From Polystyrenella longa (GTDB taxonomy: Bacteria > Planctomycetota > Planctomycetia > Planctomycetales > Planctomycetaceae), in assembly GCF_007750395.1 (NCBI RefSeq), contig NZ_CP036281.1:2441001-2505000 (forward strand): a stretch of DNA of 64,000 nucleotides, written 5' to 3'. Within the stretch, counting starts at the first letter, position 1. Each line of letters opens with the position of its first letter. The notes beneath the pieces were generated by a model. The model saw only the letters and a program-made list of their open reading frames with translations, was not told where the DNA came from and did not search any database. Shown piece by piece: positions 26,832 through 36,363 of the stretch. The position numbers and the translations under genes were made by a program.

Positions 26832-27959
26832 ATGTTCACCCCTGAATCCCGCCGCGCCGACTTTCCGTCGCTCGAAGGTCGTAGTTACTTCAATACAGCC
26901 GCTGAAGGTATTCCCCCTCTCTCTGTCCTTCACGCATTGGAGCAATATGGGCAGGACAAATTATTGGGTATGGATGGCCGCGCAAAACACGAGGCGGTTT
27001 GGGACCGAGCGAAACAGGAACTCGCAGACGCTTACGGACTGTCGACGGATGAAGTCAGCTTCTGTTCTTGCTCTTCCGAAGCATTTAACCTGGCAGCGTT
27101 AGCATTACAGCTGCAACCGGGTGATGAAGTCGTCATCAATGATCTCGATTTTCCTGCCGGTTCCACCCCCTGGTTGCAGGAGTCTTCTCCCGCGACCGTT
27201 AAAGTCTGGAAGTCACGAGACTTTGCTTTACACCCTGACGATCTGAAACCGTTGCTGTCTCCACGGACTCGATTAGTCACGACTTCGCTCGTAAGCTTCT
27301 TCAATGGATTTAAGATTGATGTCCCTGAAGTAACTCGATTGGTCCGAGCCCATTCCCCAGCCCTGTTCGCGTTGGATGTCACACAGGGATTGGGGCGTAT
27401 TCCACTGGAACTTTCCGACGTGGACCTGATTATCAGTTCAACCCACAAATGGATTCTGGCCAGTCATGGTGGCGGCTTGGTAGGAGTCCCTGCCCATCGC
27501 GCAGCGGAATGGACCGTCCCTGCCGGAGGCTGGTTCAATCTGCAAAATGCGTTCGAAGCTGATCGCTTTGAAAAAACCGTGACTAAACAAGGAGCCGCCA
27601 GCTTTTCCGTGGGGATGCCTAACTACCCTGCAATCTATGCGATTGAAGCCGGTCTATCATACATTCGGCAACAATCAATTCCGAAAATCAACGACTATTG
27701 CCAACCCTTGTACGATCATTGTTTCGCGGAGTTAAACAAACTCGACGTCGAAATGCTGACTCCCTCCGATCCGGCTAATCAAGCGGGGATCATGGCGTTC
27801 CGCCACCCCGATGCCGAACGAATTTACAAACACCTGCACGCCGAGAACATCCATTTGATGTACCACGCCGGACGTCTGCGTATCGCAATTCATGGTTACA
27901 ACAGCGAAGCCGATGTCGAACGTCTACTAGCCGGAATTCATTCCGCAGTAAAATCCTGA
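26832..27959 (+). CDS. Class V aminotransferase-fold PLP enzyme
   Basis: 375 residues. PLP-binding Lys206 in IISSTHKWILASHGGG, Asp182 in ALDVTQGLG, and early RSYFNTAAEGIPPLS. The overall sequence fits the cysteine desulfurase/isopenicillin-epimerase-like branch of class V enzymes, with no visible flexible Cys loop of NifS type. Cytoplasmic. It follows DUF1501 by 105 bp but has no obvious functional link. The specific reaction cannot be told. Confidence 0.87.
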   Translation: MFTPESRRADFPSLEGRSYFNTAAEGIPPLSVLHALEQYGQDKLLGMDGRAKHEAVWDRAKQELADAYGLSTDEVSFCSCSSEAFNLAALALQLQPGDEVVINDLDFPAGSTPWLQESSPATVKVWKSRDFALHPDDLKPLLSPRTRLVTTSLVSFFNGFKIDVPEVTRLVRAHSPALFALDVTQGLGRIPLELSDVDLIISSTHKWILASHGGGLVGVPAHRAAEWTVPAGGWFNLQNAFEADRFEKTVTKQGAASFSVGMPNYPAIYAIEAGLSYIRQQSIPKINDYCQPLYDHCFAELNKLDVEMLTPSDPANQAGIMAFRHPDAERIYKHLHAENIHLMYHAGRLRIAIHGYNSEADVERLLAGIHSAVKS

Positions 27960-27981
27960 ATGAATTTATTCGCTGTGGTTG

Positions 27982-28950
27982 TTACCAACCATAGGAAGAC
28001 TTCAGGACATCAGGGCGTAACTCTCCAAAGGTGAAGGTGCGTCCTGTGGAGAGGTTCTGGAAGGTGACTTCTGCGGGGCTGAACAGTGCGGGATCGAGCT
28101 TGTAGAAATCGCGATCGGCTTCTTCAAATAGCTTCAGGAAGGGTTCCCCGAATTTGTCTGAGGAATTCGCGGGAACTTTGGGGCCGATCTCTTCAAGCGA
28201 AGCGTCATCGCCCGTCACCCAAATTTGCACTCGCCCGCCGTAAAGAATGGCATCGTTGGTCCAGCCAATTCCCGTGAGCGGATCGGCGGCAATCGGCGGC
28301 AATGGCGCCGTTCCCATGGCGCTCTCGATCCTTCCAAGATCAAAATCGAGTTCCAGAAGTTGATGAAGCGCCGTTTCGATAGAGCGTGCGACGACTTGGA
28401 TCGATCCTGCCAGACTGGATGCGGGAGCCACGACCATCACGACATCACTCGGTTCGACGTTCGCTTTCTCAGCGATATACCGAGCCACCATTTCTGTCGG
28501 TAACTGATGGCTTTCCAGGACGCCAATGACCGTTTCGGCCTTTTCGCTGTATTTCAGTTTTTCAAACAGAGATTCGTTGGCAGCGACTGCGCGCATCGGG
28601 CCGGACCCCATGGCGAAGTAGCCATCAACATTAATGCTCCACCCGGCGTATTGGCTGAGCAAGCAGGCGGCGATGGGGTGGTCGCTGGAAACATTCACAT
28701 GAGGACACGTGATGTCGCCGATTTCTCGATGAGAAAGAAACAACTCGCCCAGGTTCGACATGCAAATGCCACCGAGCATGATGCCCGCATCAAGTCCACC
28801 CGGCACTTTGACGCCGAAATCGAGCACCCGTGCTCCGTTAACCAGTTCATGCACTTCGATCTTCAATTCGTCGGCCAGATCAATCGCCTCTTCAATGTTG
28901 AACAGGGCACGCGAATTCAGATCATAATCTTTATTAACGTCATGCGGCAT
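27982..28950 (-). CDS. mch: Methenyltetrahydromethanopterin cyclohydrolase
   Basis: 322 residues, normal Mch length. Signatures include DFGVKVPGGLDAGIMLGGIC, INVDGYFAMGSGPMRA, VVMVVAPASSLAGSIQVVAR and APLPPIAADPLTGIGWTNDA. It interconverts methenyl- and formyl-H4MPT in the archaeal-type C1 pathway that planctomycetes share with methylotrophs, used for formaldehyde oxidation. Cytoplasmic. It ends 22 bp from the convergent aminotransferase and no other H4MPT gene is adjacent, though the MptN-like ligase is 6 kb away. Confidence 0.96.
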   Translation of the reverse strand: MPHDVNKDYDLNSRALFNIEEAIDLADELKIEVHELVNGARVLDFGVKVPGGLDAGIMLGGICMSNLGELFLSHREIGDITCPHVNVSSDHPIAACLLSQYAGWSINVDGYFAMGSGPMRAVAANESLFEKLKYSEKAETVIGVLESHQLPTEMVARYIAEKANVEPSDVVMVVAPASSLAGSIQVVARSIETALHQLLELDFDLGRIESAMGTAPLPPIAADPLTGIGWTNDAILYGGRVQIWVTGDDASLEEIGPKVPANSSDKFGEPFLKLFEEADRDFYKLDPALFSPAEVTFQNLSTGRTFTFGELRPDVLKSSYGW

Positions 28951-29297
28951 GGGGAGGGAGTTCTAACCTGCGATGTGGCAGAAATGAGAGTAGGTCACGT
29001 CATCGAAGCGAATGACGATAGAAAGCAATATAAAGCTAGCTCTAAGTCGCTACTGTAGTCCGATCCAAGTTGAATATCAAAGGGGCAGCATACGAGAACT
29101 CGTACATAGCTCTCATTTCCAGATTGACCTCATATCGAACTTCAGAAACAGAGACTACTGGCCGACAGAACTTCAGAATGGGTGGTTGTTTCCCCTTGTC
29201 GAAACCGTTTAGAATACAAAATTCAATAAAATACGAAGCAACGAACACGCCTTCGGTCGAATGGACCACGGCAAATATCCGGAAAGTAGAGAAGCTA
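28951..29297. other. Divergent intergenic region
   Basis: 347 bp between divergently transcribed mch and the beta-helix gene, presumably holding both promoters. An in-frame extension of the beta-helix gene across it looks like non-coding sequence. Nothing else is evident. Confidence 0.5.
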
Positions 29298-30659
29298 ATG
29301 AGTGATGTCCGAAATTTCGGAGCGATGGGTGACGGCAAAATGGATGATACCGCTGCAATTCAGCATGCGGTTGATACAGGTGATGGTCCAGTAGAAATAC
29401 CGGCGGGGAATTATCTGATTACGAAACCGATTGTCGTTGATCTTGCCCGCGTTGGACGCCGATCCATTCATGGCCATGGTGGCGTAGCCAAGATCATCAT
29501 GGCGGGGGCTGGGCCTGCTTTTTTTCTGAAAGCATCCCATGGAAAAACAGCTGATCCCAAGACCTTTCGTCCCGAAGAATGGCAGAACGAGCGAATGCCG
29601 CAGATAGCCAATCTGGAAATCGAAGGTACACACCCAGAGGCGGAAGGAATCCGGATCGAAGAAGTGATGCAACCGACTTTAACGGGTGTCTTGATCCGTA
29701 ACGTTCATCATGGCGTGCATGTGACCAGCCGCGCTCGGAATGTCCTGATCGATGGCTGCCATATTTACCACAACACTGGGGTGGGAGTCTTCTTTGATCA
29801 CTGCAATCTTCATCAGGCGATCGTGAGTGATAGCCATATCAGTTACAACCGGTTGGGTGGAATTCGGCTTGAGGGAGGAGAGATTCGTAACTTCCATGTG
29901 ACGGGTAACGATATAGAATATAACAATAATAAAGTGTTCGGTTTGGAGGATCTTCCTTCCGCAGAGATTTATATCGACATTCAGGATGGATCAGTTCGCG
30001 AAGGGACAATCACCAGTAACACGATTCAAGCAACCCCTTCGCCCGACGGTGCCAATATCCGCATCATCGGTTCCAAAGATCAAGGCAACCTGAAATTCGG
30101 TCTCTGGACGATCAGCAGTAATCTGATCACGAGCCAGACGACGAATATTCATATCAGTTCATCGATGGGTGTGACCTTAAGCGGAAACCACTTGGGGAAT
30201 GCCGATGTACGTAGTCTGCTCGTCGAAGACTCGACACAAATCGTCGTCGGCTCGAACTGTTTTGGTTACAACGAAGAATACCGAAACACGCAAGACAGTA
30301 CCGGCATGAAGTTCGTGAACTGTGATAACTGTAATATCTCAGGTTCAATTATCCACGGTAAAACGGAATCGTTTCCAAACGTGGCCGAAAGGCGGGGACT
30401 TGTGGAGTTGGTCAATTGCCAGCGTATGAGTATTACCGGTTTGCAGGTTTTCAATGGATTGCCCGCAGGCATGTATCTCGAAGGCTGCACGGATACTTTG
30501 CTGACCGGTTGCACCGTGTTAGACACACGAGACGGTGTGAAAACGCCGAGTATCGAATGGCCCGATGCCAACAACAGCAACATGCTCACCAGTTGCCGTC
30601 TGGATGCGGCCACAAACCTGAGCCCGGAATTAAACCAACAGGCAAACGTCATCCTTTAA
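29298..30659 (+). CDS. Right-handed parallel beta-helix protein
   Basis: 453 residues from MSDVRNFGAMGDGKMDDTAA, the classic pectate-lyase-3/glycosyl-hydrolase-28-like beginning, so I reject an in-frame extension of 76 codons. Many short repeats of the type GVLIRNVHHGVHVTSRARNV, ISYNRLGGIRLEGGEIRN and ITGLQVFNGLPAGMYLEGC build the helix. No signal peptide is visible with this start. Such proteins bind or cleave polysaccharides or form phage/surface spikes. No catalytic residues can be assigned. Confidence 0.87.
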   Translation: MSDVRNFGAMGDGKMDDTAAIQHAVDTGDGPVEIPAGNYLITKPIVVDLARVGRRSIHGHGGVAKIIMAGAGPAFFLKASHGKTADPKTFRPEEWQNERMPQIANLEIEGTHPEAEGIRIEEVMQPTLTGVLIRNVHHGVHVTSRARNVLIDGCHIYHNTGVGVFFDHCNLHQAIVSDSHISYNRLGGIRLEGGEIRNFHVTGNDIEYNNNKVFGLEDLPSAEIYIDIQDGSVREGTITSNTIQATPSPDGANIRIIGSKDQGNLKFGLWTISSNLITSQTTNIHISSSMGVTLSGNHLGNADVRSLLVEDSTQIVVGSNCFGYNEEYRNTQDSTGMKFVNCDNCNISGSIIHGKTESFPNVAERRGLVELVNCQRMSITGLQVFNGLPAGMYLEGCTDTLLTGCTVLDTRDGVKTPSIEWPDANNSNMLTSCRLDAATNLSPELNQQANVIL

Positions 30660-30677
30660 CAATATCCGACTTCTCCC

Positions 30678-33497
30678 CTACTCGGTTCCGGCAGGTTCCG
30701 GAACCGTTTCAGCGGAGGGCCGTTCCACTTTCGCGGGAATTGTGCTTTCTGGATTTGCTGGGACGTTTTCCTCGGACGGGTTTGTCTGCTCACCTTTCTG
30801 CGGTAAAGAACGCAGTTCGAGTTGTTGATCGACGAGTTGATGACCGAGGCTCGATACCGTGTGATAACCTTGCAGATAATTGCGAACATTTTCAAACAAA
30901 TTTTCATGCTTTAAGGCAAGGTATCTAAAGAGTAGTCGCCGATTATGATCGTAGACGGGAAGGTCTGTTAGTTCTTCCCAAGTGACGGATTCCGCTTGGA
31001 GGATATTACGAAGGCCGGTTGTATTCTTGTAGGCATCGGTGAGAGTTGTGTAGTACTCATCGATAACCGCCTCCGCTTCGGAATTCTTCCCTTCCTTCTG
31101 AAGGCGAATCGCTTCCATCAGTTTGAACGAGAATAGGTCGAAATCGAGATCAACTTCATAGACTTCCGAGAGCTCTTTCATCATCGTATTGATCTTGGTT
31201 TGATAGTCATCCTGTGTTAGCAAAATCAGTTCGTATCGAACTTCATCGTAGTATTTGAGGCTCTCTCCGCTCTCCTGAATGTCTATGGCGGCTTTGAATT
31301 CTCCCGAGCAAAACAGTTTCCAGAATTCGGGAAACTGTGCTACCCAATCTGTCTGCTGGTCGTATTTCTTATCGTAGTTCGCTTGCCATGCTTCTATTAC
31401 TGCCGGGACTTCGGAAGAGCGTCCTGTCTCGATTAATTCTTCAATGCGAAATTGTAACAGACCCATATCGGTGAATTCTGATTCCGCAAGTTCGGCGTAG
31501 ATCTGATCTATCTGTTCTAGGTCTCTTAGACATAAGAGACAAACGAGTTTGAACAGTGATTGACTATTTTCGGGGAACTCGACTTCCAAGTCGTTCCATT
31601 GAGGGTTGTCTGAATAACGTTGCTTCCGTAATGCAAAACCGACCTCTTCGACCTCGATTGCTTTTTCATATTGTCCAGCTGCGTGAAGGGCTTGTTTATA
31701 TACATTCAAAAGTTGGTTGTTATCCGCCTGTTTCTGATAGAGATCGGAATAAATCTCTACCCGTTTCTGGAGAGATGGCGTCACCGATGCCAGCATGTAT
31801 TGAAATGTCGCAATCTCAGGGAACTCCTCGGCCCATTTCTGGATGTCTTCTGTTCCTTCAGTGAATCGGTCCAGCCGATTCATCATTTCTCCATAGGAAT
31901 CTGCCCAGAAGAACTCGTCCGGGTGTGCTTTCAACCAGCGAATCATGACGGAGCGAAATCGATCCAGTTGTTCCTGTTCTGTAAGCACCGTTGAATAAGT
32001 TTGGAGTACTAACGATAAATCTTCATCGAGAGGTTGGTCTTCCGGCGAATCCTCATCTGGTAAATAACGCTCCAGAAACCGCGTTTGGCGAGTATCAATC
32101 TGCTTTTCGCTCATGCCGTTAGTGCCGATTTCTCGTAGCAGATACGCCGCACCGAAACCTCGATCTTGAATCAGCCTCAAGCCGGTTCGCTGGTGGACTT
32201 CAGTGGGATTACTGGAAGAGACATGAATTTCGAGCGGAAATTCTTCGAAGTAAAAGTTGATGTCATCAAATTGTTTTAACTTTTCGAACATAAACACTTG
32301 CGATTCTTTGGCTGCTCGTTCGCTAAAGTCCTGGTCTTCATCCTCCGAATAAAATTCAACCACTTTCATGTAGGCCGCAGACTCGGTCGGATCAAGGATG
32401 GTGACGGTATCATCGATCAGGCGTTTGAAGAAACTGGATTCCATCGTAAAGTCATACGGTTCTCGCTTCTCGACTTCACTCAGAGGAGCTTGAAGTTGGA
32501 CAGTGTGAGCACCTTCGCTGACGGAGACTTCTGTTTGACTAAGTGGCGGAACGTGGATCAATTCTTCTCCGACCATCACTTCGATTGGTTCATTCAATCC
32601 ATTCAGCACATACACGGATCGATTGCTTTTAAGGTAAAGCGAACCCATCACAACGACACTGCCTATTAACAGCACCACTGCCGAAACAATCGCCCAGGGC
32701 TGCTGGTAGATCGGGACTGGTTTTAAAATCCGATTGGTCGGTTTGAGATGCTTTTCTGTTTTGCGCACCGCTTTAGAGAAGTCCGGGTGCCGGGAAAGTT
32801 CGGGGCTTTCCTCTTTCAATTTGGTGAAAAGCTGATGCGCTCTTTTGTGTTCTCCCTGCTGCTGATAAGCCTCCGCCAGGAGGATCCAGAGACCAGGGTC
32901 GTGATGTTCCTCGTCCTGTTCTAATTCCTCGAGGAGTTTTTCTGCCCGATCGGGTTCTCCCTCCTGAATATAGGCGACGGCCATGCCCTGGATCGCTTCT
33001 GGTTTGTGTGGGGCTAGTTCGTACGCTTTGCGAATGCTCTTCTGGGCATCTTCAGGCCGTCCCGTGATTTCGTACCACGTGGTCAGATAATAGTGAGCGT
33101 CAAAATCTCGTGGGAAGCGTTCTTTGATCACACGGGCGATTTCAGCCGCCTGATCCTGTTTACCAGCTTGATGAAAGGTCTGGTGCAGTTCGATAGCCGC
33201 TGCCAGATCGTGTGGTTTTTCCTTCATCCGAAGCATGCTCTCGGTTAAGGCAGATTCAACCGAATCCTCCCATTCACTCAGCTTCAAAGTGCGATGTTGG
33301 CCGCAATGATTACACTCGCCCAGCACTCGTTTGCGACCAAGGGGGATAATGGGAATGTAAAGCAGGCAGACACTGTGCAGCGTGTCGTAGTCAATTATTT
33401 GAGAAGGCTGACCACAGAATTCACATTTGCCTTGATATTCGTTTTTGTTTTTCTTACCGAAGTAAGTCGTTCCAACTCCGTTAATCGTAAACGGCAT
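30678..33497 (-). CDS. Membrane TPR protein with N-terminal zinc ribbon
   Basis: 939 residues. A zinc ribbon at the start (CEFCG 25-29, CNHCG 62-66), TPR-type helical repeats ~90-250, one membrane helix ~267-290 (AIVSAVVLLIGSVVVMG), then a PEGA-like strand segment (NGLNEPIEVMVGEEL) and a long helical-repeat region to ~880. The tail is Pro/Glu-rich and low complexity. The topology implies an in-facing ribbon/TPR half and an out-facing large domain. The family is not one I can name. It is convergent with the beta-helix gene. Confidence 0.82.
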   Translation of the reverse strand: MPFTINGVGTTYFGKKNKNEYQGKCEFCGQPSQIIDYDTLHSVCLLYIPIIPLGRKRVLGECNHCGQHRTLKLSEWEDSVESALTESMLRMKEKPHDLAAAIELHQTFHQAGKQDQAAEIARVIKERFPRDFDAHYYLTTWYEITGRPEDAQKSIRKAYELAPHKPEAIQGMAVAYIQEGEPDRAEKLLEELEQDEEHHDPGLWILLAEAYQQQGEHKRAHQLFTKLKEESPELSRHPDFSKAVRKTEKHLKPTNRILKPVPIYQQPWAIVSAVVLLIGSVVVMGSLYLKSNRSVYVLNGLNEPIEVMVGEELIHVPPLSQTEVSVSEGAHTVQLQAPLSEVEKREPYDFTMESSFFKRLIDDTVTILDPTESAAYMKVVEFYSEDEDQDFSERAAKESQVFMFEKLKQFDDINFYFEEFPLEIHVSSSNPTEVHQRTGLRLIQDRGFGAAYLLREIGTNGMSEKQIDTRQTRFLERYLPDEDSPEDQPLDEDLSLVLQTYSTVLTEQEQLDRFRSVMIRWLKAHPDEFFWADSYGEMMNRLDRFTEGTEDIQKWAEEFPEIATFQYMLASVTPSLQKRVEIYSDLYQKQADNNQLLNVYKQALHAAGQYEKAIEVEEVGFALRKQRYSDNPQWNDLEVEFPENSQSLFKLVCLLCLRDLEQIDQIYAELAESEFTDMGLLQFRIEELIETGRSSEVPAVIEAWQANYDKKYDQQTDWVAQFPEFWKLFCSGEFKAAIDIQESGESLKYYDEVRYELILLTQDDYQTKINTMMKELSEVYEVDLDFDLFSFKLMEAIRLQKEGKNSEAEAVIDEYYTTLTDAYKNTTGLRNILQAESVTWEELTDLPVYDHNRRLLFRYLALKHENLFENVRNYLQGYHTVSSLGHQLVDQQLELRSLPQKGEQTNPSEENVPANPESTIPAKVERPSAETVPEPAGTE

Positions 33498-33673
33498 GAT
33501 GTGCTCGCTGATGGAGGATAGAAGAAATGCAAGTATAAAATATCGTCACATTTCGTCTGTCAAATATCAAGCACAAAGCCGTCCTTCTCTCATTCAATCT
33601 ATCATCATGAGTTTCGCGATGGTTAATTATATCGAGAAGTGAACGAGAGGCAGGCAAGGAATGGAGGCAGGGA

Positions 33674-34690
33674 TTACTCTTCGCTATTTAGCGTCTCCAT
33701 AATCAATCCTGCCCGTTCGACGACCTTCTCGTGACTTTCGTAGGGAAAATAAGCAGCACGCATCACGAAACCATACGCTTCGCCTACTTTGTAATCAGGA
33801 ATGAACCATTGAAAATCCCACGCTGGATTTTTTCCGCCACCACCCGTAGGAGACTGGGCGAACCAGATTTGGTCCCGTTGTCGAAAGAGTTGAACGAAGG
33901 CCATGTCATGACTGACACCATAGTAGCCAGGTGCCATATGAACGTAGCCAGAAGGATGGTTGGCGAGCGTGATGGGGAAACCTTCATCAAAGACAATCGT
34001 ATGCGGATAGTTTGCTGGGGGATGGGTGCTCCGAACGCCGTGGCTGGGAGAGATCAAGTTGATCCACTCCGGGTCGGTGTCGTTTTCCTGGCTGTTCTGG
34101 CCCCAGAAGTTAATTCCGATTTTGGGAGGTTCATGCATATAACTGGCCCAAAATAGGCCGATGAAGTCTTGTGAAAACGTCGCTGCTTTAGGAACACATT
34201 CGAATGTATATTCAAGCGTACCATCCGCTTTCAATTCATACCGACCACAGCTTTCGAGTTTCCAATTGAAAGTAGGACCCTGGTAAAGTTCGACGGTTCG
34301 ATCGTTGATGATTCTCAATTGCATCGGATTGCGACGAGGTTCGAAGATTTCCTGCTTCACTTTGTTTGTACCGTCATGAATATGTTCGTAATTCAATCCA
34401 GCGTAGGTCGGAACAAATAGGTTGGCTTGGCGCTTTGCATGTCCCCAGTAAGCGATGCCGTTGTACCCCGGTTTGTGCTCGGGTGTAAATTGAGTTTTCC
34501 CCGGACCATTATCGACGATCACGAGAATGGTATCGCCCGCTCTAAGAATTGCCGTTCCGGTCGTTGAGACCGAGTACTCGACATTGGGATTGGTCAGGCT
34601 GGTCACCCTCGGCGCCGCCAGCGGATGAGCACCCGTCAGAAAGCAAAGGCCAATAATACCAAATAGACAGCAGCACAATCTGGATTTCAT
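33674..34690 (-). CDS. Exported protein of unknown family
   Basis: 338 residues with a signal peptide (MKSRLCCCLFGIIGLCFLTG, cleavage near PLAA). The mature part is rich in aromatic and glycine turns: GYNGIAYWGHAKRQANLFVP, ELYQGPTFNWKLESCGRYEL, FIGLFWASYMHEPPKIGINF and SPTGGGGKNPAWDFQWFIPD. This looks like a beta-sandwich of the galactose-mutarotase kind, but I cannot assign it. It is monocistronic. Confidence 0.75.
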   Translation of the reverse strand: MKSRLCCCLFGIIGLCFLTGAHPLAAPRVTSLTNPNVEYSVSTTGTAILRAGDTILVIVDNGPGKTQFTPEHKPGYNGIAYWGHAKRQANLFVPTYAGLNYEHIHDGTNKVKQEIFEPRRNPMQLRIINDRTVELYQGPTFNWKLESCGRYELKADGTLEYTFECVPKAATFSQDFIGLFWASYMHEPPKIGINFWGQNSQENDTDPEWINLISPSHGVRSTHPPANYPHTIVFDEGFPITLANHPSGYVHMAPGYYGVSHDMAFVQLFRQRDQIWFAQSPTGGGGKNPAWDFQWFIPDYKVGEAYGFVMRAAYFPYESHEKVVERAGLIMETLNSEE

Positions 34691-35023
34691 GAGTGACCGC
34701 CCTCGTGGGGTTAGGCGAAATAAGGATAGGAAGATTGTATCCTAAGACCTACATAAGATCGTGTACAGCGCATTCGGTAAGTCAGCAAGGTGTAGGAAGA
34801 GGATGGTGTTAAGAGAGAGGTACTTGCTGAAATGCCCACAGTCGACGTAGGATTACGGATGTCTGACATTTCATTTCTGAACGAATGGCAAACCGATCTA
34901 GAAACTTTCGCAGTCCTCAAATATTCGAGCGAGTTTAATCCTGCTCAGAATACTTATGCGTGATGAAAATTCTCTAGGTGGAGGTCTAAATTGAAGTGCA
35001 AACGTGAGGGTAACATTTTTTGA

Positions 35024-35354
35024 TTTGGAGAACACGAATTCCAGTTCAATAATTTGATTGATTCGTAGCATGTTCTTGAAACCGATGACGAATTTATCGT
35101 ATTGCCTGTCCCTGAACAGAAAAGTATTTTGGTGGATAATGTGTATGCGATAGCTAAAAACGGGAAGCTCAAATGAAAAATCAAGTCACGAAATCTACCG
35201 TTCGATGTCGGCCACACTTATATCTCAAAGAGTAAAGTCCTCCCGGTGAAACTCAACGGCAAAGAAGTTATCGATGCACTTAAGTTTCAATGGGGATGTT
35301 GTCCGAGTCGAATTGGACTCAGGTAAAATTCACCATATCACATATCTAAAATGA
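35024..35354 (+). pseudogene. Decayed coding sequence, two stops and a frameshift
   Basis: One plus-strand frame reads FGEHEFQFNNLIDS, a TAG stop (35066), then HVLETDDEFIVLPVPEQKSI and LVDNVYAIAKNGKLK, a TGA stop (35174), then NLPFDVGHTYISKSK and VLPVKLNGKEVIDAL. Near 35285 the coding signal shifts by one base into SFNGDVVRVELDSGKIHHIT, ending at a TGA at 35354. The pieces look like a single small soluble protein of unknown family. It sits in AT-rich DNA unlike the surroundings. Confidence 0.65.
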
Positions 35355-35462
35355 ACCTGATAACATGGAAGAGTCTCATTGAACATTTCATTATCGGAAA
35401 CCTCGAAATTGTAAATGGAGTGACATTGTCAGTTGGAAACTGTGCCAGGGTCGGGAGGGAAT

Positions 35463-36095
35463 GTGACATATGTAGGAATCTTTCACCTTTTACAAGCATA
35501 CCGGGATGTCATCAGTAGGCCATCCCATAATCTCAATCTTCGTGCATTGGAGTTCGAACAATGGAATCCATGGGGTTCCAACTACGAGGAAAGCAACACC
35601 ATGAATATTCCGTTAACTTTGGAGGATATCAAAGAGGAAATACACACTCAGTTCCAAGATAAGCCGCCAAACGGTTGGCTCCTTGGGTGGGACGAGAGTC
35701 GAGGTTTTGCTTCTCTTCACACCGCTGCAGCTCCGCATTCAATTGTCAACTGCACGTCCTTTGACTACGGATTCTGTAACTGGTTTGAATTGATAATCGA
35801 CAGTGAAATCGATGAGTGTTACTGGAAGCTTACTATAAAGCTTAGCTTTATAGTACCTGCATATGTTTATTATTGGACGCAATACGACCGTCCGGCTAGA
35901 TGCAGAGTCCTTTCCAATGCACCTTTGGGATACGAGGAGATTGAAGACAGATTACGTGTCGTTGTGGAGAACGCAGGTTTTTTCGAGATACCAATGGAAT
36001 GGTATGATTACGAAATGAAAGGTGTGGAACTTGAATTGAGTGGTACAGAGAATGTTACGTTAAGTAAATGTCTGTTCAGCGATTATGACGGGTAG
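35463..36095 (+). CDS. Hypothetical protein, orphan in AT-rich patch
   Basis: About 210 residues from a GTG at 35463, chosen because GGGAGG lies 4 nt before it; a TTG at 35433 and an ATG at 35601 are alternatives. No signal peptide or membrane helix. It is rich in Trp, Tyr and acidic residues (FELIIDSEIDECYWKLTIKL, AYVYYWTQYDRP, ETI-like acidic tail). I do not recognise a family. Size, acidity and isolation beside a decayed gene in AT-rich DNA recall orphan immunity-type proteins, but that is a guess. Confidence 0.55.
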   Translation: MTYVGIFHLLQAYRDVISRPSHNLNLRALEFEQWNPWGSNYEESNTMNIPLTLEDIKEEIHTQFQDKPPNGWLLGWDESRGFASLHTAAAPHSIVNCTSFDYGFCNWFELIIDSEIDECYWKLTIKLSFIVPAYVYYWTQYDRPARCRVLSNAPLGYEEIEDRLRVVVENAGFFEIPMEWYDYEMKGVELELSGTENVTLSKCLFSDYDG

Positions 36096-36363
36096 CAAGA
36101 AGTCGATTCTAAACTCCAACTATTCATTTATGTTCAGTTCATCAGTGGAAAAAACCGCTCAGAAACATTCAGTCCAATTCGGCTAATCTACATACAAACA
36201 CAATTCATAGAGGCCTGAATCGGAGTAGAAACTGCCGGGTAAAGGTTACTGGAAAAATTCATCGCACGGCGATATGGTGAGCACTGCTTTTTCACTAGTA
36301 AGATCCGTCACTGATGGATCTGCTTCCGAATTGATGGCTGTCTGTTTCTTGAAGGTTAAAATC

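Noticed and set aside
25989-26945. 318-codon minus-strand open frame
   Set aside because: Antisense to DUF1501 and the aminotransferase start; His/Arg-rich shadow.
29070-29297. 76-codon extension of the beta-helix protein
   Set aside because: Non-protein-like composition, and the family's conserved FGAxGDG start lies at the chosen ATG.
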